Notes under the pieces: model-generated
Databases searched by the model: none
Told to the model about the DNA's origin: nothing
The model's input: the letters and a program-made list of their open reading frames with translations, nothing else
Translations under genes and position numbers: made by a program
DNA from: a bacterium (Candidatus Ratteibacteria) CG_4_9_14_3_um_filter_41_21
GTDB lineage: Bacteria > Ratteibacteria > UBA8468
Direction: 5' to 3'
Assembly: GCA_002791075.1 (NCBI GenBank)
Contig: PFWI01000159.1
Coordinates: forward strand, 1 to 7,446
Length of the DNA stretch: 7,446 bases
Shown here: piece by piece, positions 5,122-7,446 of the stretch
Numbering within the stretch: position 1 is the stretch's first letter
Layout: each line of letters begins with the position of its first letter

Positions 5122-7446
5122 ATGAAAAAGGAAAAAGAAATAGCCGTTAAGGAAAGAATAACGCCGATAGAGATTGAAAAGGAGATGAAGTCCTCCTATA
5201 TTGACTATGCGATGAGCGTCATCGTGGGAAGAGCTCTTCCCGATGTTCGGGATGGATTAAAGCCGGTCCATCGCAGAATCCTTTACGCAATGTCTGAATT
5301 AGGAGTAGGCCCAGCCAAAGCTTACAAGAAGAGCGCCAGAATCGTCGGAGAGGTGATGGGGAAATATCATCCCCATGGGGATGTCGCAATCTATGATACC
5401 ATTGCCCGGATGTGCCAGGATTTCTCTTTAAGATACCCCCTTATCGACGGACAAGGAAATTTTGGTTCGGTTGACGGAGACCGTCCCGCAGCAATGAGAT
5501 ATACCGAAGCAAGGCTCTCTGCCGTTGCAACTTACCTCCTTTCCGATATTGAGAAACAAACGATCAATTTTGTCCCTAACTTTGACGGAACCTTACCTGA
5601 ACCGACAATTCTCCCCTCGGCTCTTCCCAATCTTTTGCTTAACGGCTCCTCGGGTATTGCCGTAGGTATGGCCACTAACATTCCCCCCCACAACCTTAAC
5701 GAAGTAATTGATGCTCTACTCTATCTGATTGACCAACCCCAAACCTCTCTGGAAGAATTAATGAAGTTTCTGCCCGGACCGGACTTTCCCACCGGAGGTT
5801 TTATCTGCGGCAAAAAAGGTATTCTGGAAGCTTACCGCACCGGGAGAGGTATTATCACCCTTCAAGGCAGGGTAAGCACAGAAGAATTAGAAAGGGGCAG
5901 GAGCGCATTAATCGTTACCGAACTTCCTTACGAAGTAAATAAAAGCATCCTTATTGAAAATATCGCCAACCTTGCTCAGGAGAAGAAGATTGAAGGAATC
6001 AGCAACATCCGGGATGAATCAGATAAAAAAGGGATGAGGATTTGCATTGAATTAAAAGCCGGCGAAAATTCCGAGGTGGTTCTAAACCAACTTTACAAAC
6101 ATACCGCTCTGCGGACCAGTTTTGGCATTATCAATTTAGCTTTAGTCAAAAACCGGCCGCGCGTTCTTTCTCTCAACCAACTACTCAGTTACTACTTAGA
6201 ACATCGCCAAGAGATAGTAAGGCGGCGCACCCAATTTGACTTGAAGAAAGCGGAAAATCGCGCTCACATTCTTGCCGGTTTAAAGATTGCTCTTCTGCAT
6301 ATTGAAGATGTAATCAAGCTCATCAGGAAGTCTCCGGCCGTAGAAGCCGCCAAATCCTCTCTGATGAAAAACTTTAAACTCTCTTCCCTCCAGGCTGACA
6401 GCATCTTAGCAATGCCCCTTTCCCGCCTTACTAAATTGGAACGGGATAAAATAGATAACGAACACAAAGAACTAACCAAAGAAATTGAACGCCTTAAAGT
6501 CATCCTATCTGATGAAAAGAAAATTTTAGGGGTAATTAAAAACGAGTTGAAAGAAACCAGAAAACGATTTGGCGATAAACGCAGGACCAAGATTATTGCT
6601 CCGATAGGAGAACTTTTTGATCTTGACTTCATCAAGAAAGAAGATGCTGTGGTTACGGTATCGGCGGCAGGTTACGTGAAACGCGTTCCCGTAGAAACCT
6701 ACCACCGGCAACATCGGGGAGGAAGAGGCATCATTGGCGCCGGAATAAAGGAAGAGGATTATATTAAACACTTCTTTGTCGCTTCTACTCACGATACCAT
6801 TTTATTCTTTACTAATAAGGGCAGGGTCTATTGGTTTCCCACCTACCAGATTCCGGAAGCCAGCCGGCAGTCAAAGGGAAAGGCCGTGATCAACCTCCTT
6901 AAAATCAGTACGGATGAAACCACTACCGCCATCATCCCCCTTAAGGAATACTCAGACAACCTCTTTCTCCTGATGGCCACCAAGAAAGGAATAGTGAAAA
7001 AAACTCCGGTTTCCGCTTATAGCCACCAAAGACGAAGCGGAATTATTGCCCTCACCCTAAAAGAGAATGATGAATTGATTAAGGTAAAACTTACCGACGG
7101 GAAGAAGAATATCATCCTCTCCACTAAAGAGGGTAAATCCATTCATTTTGCTGAAAGCGACATCCGTTCTATGGGCCGAACCGCCTCTGGCGTGCGCGGC
7201 ATCAGGCTGGCAAAGGAAGACGTGGTCAGAGGGGTAGAAATAGCCGAAGAAAATCATTTCCTTCTCACCATCACCGCTAACGGTTACGGGAAGCGCAGCA
7301 AAATCAAACTTTACCGGAAGCAAAAAAGAGGCGGCAAGGGCATTATTGATATTAAAACTATCGGGCGGAACGGAGAAGTGGTCAGCGTCAAAAGCGTGCA
7401 GGACGACGATGAAATTATGCTGATTACCGCGAAGGGAATTTTGATT
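5122..7446 (+). CDS. gyrA: DNA gyrase subunit A (3' end beyond the window)
   Basis: The frame is open from ATG 5122 to the window edge, giving 775 residues of an expected 800 or more, so only the C-terminal tip is missing. GyrA is the breakage-reunion subunit of gyrase, which with GyrB introduces negative supercoils using ATP. The N-terminus has GRALPDVRDGLKPVHRR, the quinolone-determining region GKYHPHGDVAIYDTIARM and catalytic Tyr127 in AAMRYTEARL. The tower and coiled-coil part follows to about 490, then the beta-pinwheel domain. QHRGGRG at 530-536 sits at the normal GyrA-box position, and QKRGGKG at 734-740 lies in a late blade; these favour GyrA over ParC. Position 88 is valine where E. 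coli has Ser83, while Asp92 (Asp87) is kept. ILAMPLSRLT (428-437) departs from the usual ILDMRLQRLT. Ribosome binding is weak (agaag at 5107-5111). gyrB is not adjacent in the window. Confidence 0.95.
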   Translation, partial: MKKEKEIAVKERITPIEIEKEMKSSYIDYAMSVIVGRALPDVRDGLKPVHRRILYAMSELGVGPAKAYKKSARIVGEVMGKYHPHGDVAIYDTIARMCQDFSLRYPLIDGQGNFGSVDGDRPAAMRYTEARLSAVATYLLSDIEKQTINFVPNFDGTLPEPTILPSALPNLLLNGSSGIAVGMATNIPPHNLNEVIDALLYLIDQPQTSLEELMKFLPGPDFPTGGFICGKKGILEAYRTGRGIITLQGRVSTEELERGRSALIVTELPYEVNKSILIENIANLAQEKKIEGISNIRDESDKKGMRICIELKAGENSEVVLNQLYKHTALRTSFGIINLALVKNRPRVLSLNQLLSYYLEHRQEIVRRRTQFDLKKAENRAHILAGLKIALLHIEDVIKLIRKSPAVEAAKSSLMKNFKLSSLQADSILAMPLSRLTKLERDKIDNEHKELTKEIERLKVILSDEKKILGVIKNELKETRKRFGDKRRTKIIAPIGELFDLDFIKKEDAVVTVSAAGYVKRVPVETYHRQHRGGRGIIGAGIKEEDYIKHFFVASTHDTILFFTNKGRVYWFPTYQIPEASRQSKGKAVINLLKISTDETTTAIIPLKEYSDNLFLLMATKKGIVKKTPVSAYSHQRRSGIIALTLKENDELIKVKLTDGKKNIILSTKEGKSIHFAESDIRSMGRTASGVRGIRLAKEDVVRGVEIAEENHFLLTITANGYGKRSKIKLYRKQKRGGKGIIDIKTIGRNGEVVSVKSVQDDDEIMLITAKGILI

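Overview
The window is a stretch of bacterial chromosome of moderate to low GC. It carries six tightly spaced, complete plus-strand genes and a seventh, gyrA, that runs off the right edge. The gene content is a cytoplasmic phosphotransferase (PTS) and ribosome-hibernation cluster, a bifunctional sugar-phosphate isomerase, and DNA gyrase subunit A. The mix of an HPF/PtsN pair, a mannose-type EIIA, HPr and EI without visible membrane components resembles the regulatory PTS loci of deltaproteobacteria and several uncultured lineages. An archaeal/thermophile-style phosphoglucose/phosphomannose isomerase and intergenic DNA packed with palindromic repeats fit an uncultured anaerobe, for example an Omnitrophota-like candidate phylum. 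That assignment is a low-confidence inference; nothing in the window fixes the taxonomy.

Layout: 1-119 holds the end of a dispersed repeat and a second repeat-like tract. 120-410 is hpf (short form) and overlaps ptsN (407-871) by four bases. 872-977 is a second copy of the dispersed repeat. 989-1369 is a mannose-family EIIA. 1375-1578 is a long imperfect palindrome of another family. 1603-1872 is HPr. 1885-2109 is a third, compound palindrome. 2127-3872 is ptsI (Enzyme I), overlapping by 17 bases the SIS-domain isomerase gene (3856-4923). 4924-5102 is a nested palindrome that contains a third, inverted copy of the dispersed repeat. 5122-7446 is gyrA, lacking only its C-terminal end.

How the genes work together: EI takes phosphate from PEP and passes it to HPr, which can hand it to the two soluble EIIA proteins. 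All catalytic histidines are present. No EIIB, EIIC or EIID is in the window, so the relay looks regulatory unless permease genes lie elsewhere. HPr keeps the serine that HPr kinase would modify, but hprK is not here. The isomerase interconverts glucose-6-P, fructose-6-P and mannose-6-P and is apparently translationally coupled to EI.

I did not find a new enzymatic system. The most unusual features are the intergenic DNA, where nearly every non-overlapping gene junction is occupied by a different fold-back repeat reaching almost to the next start codon, and a gyrase with valine at the main quinolone-contact position.
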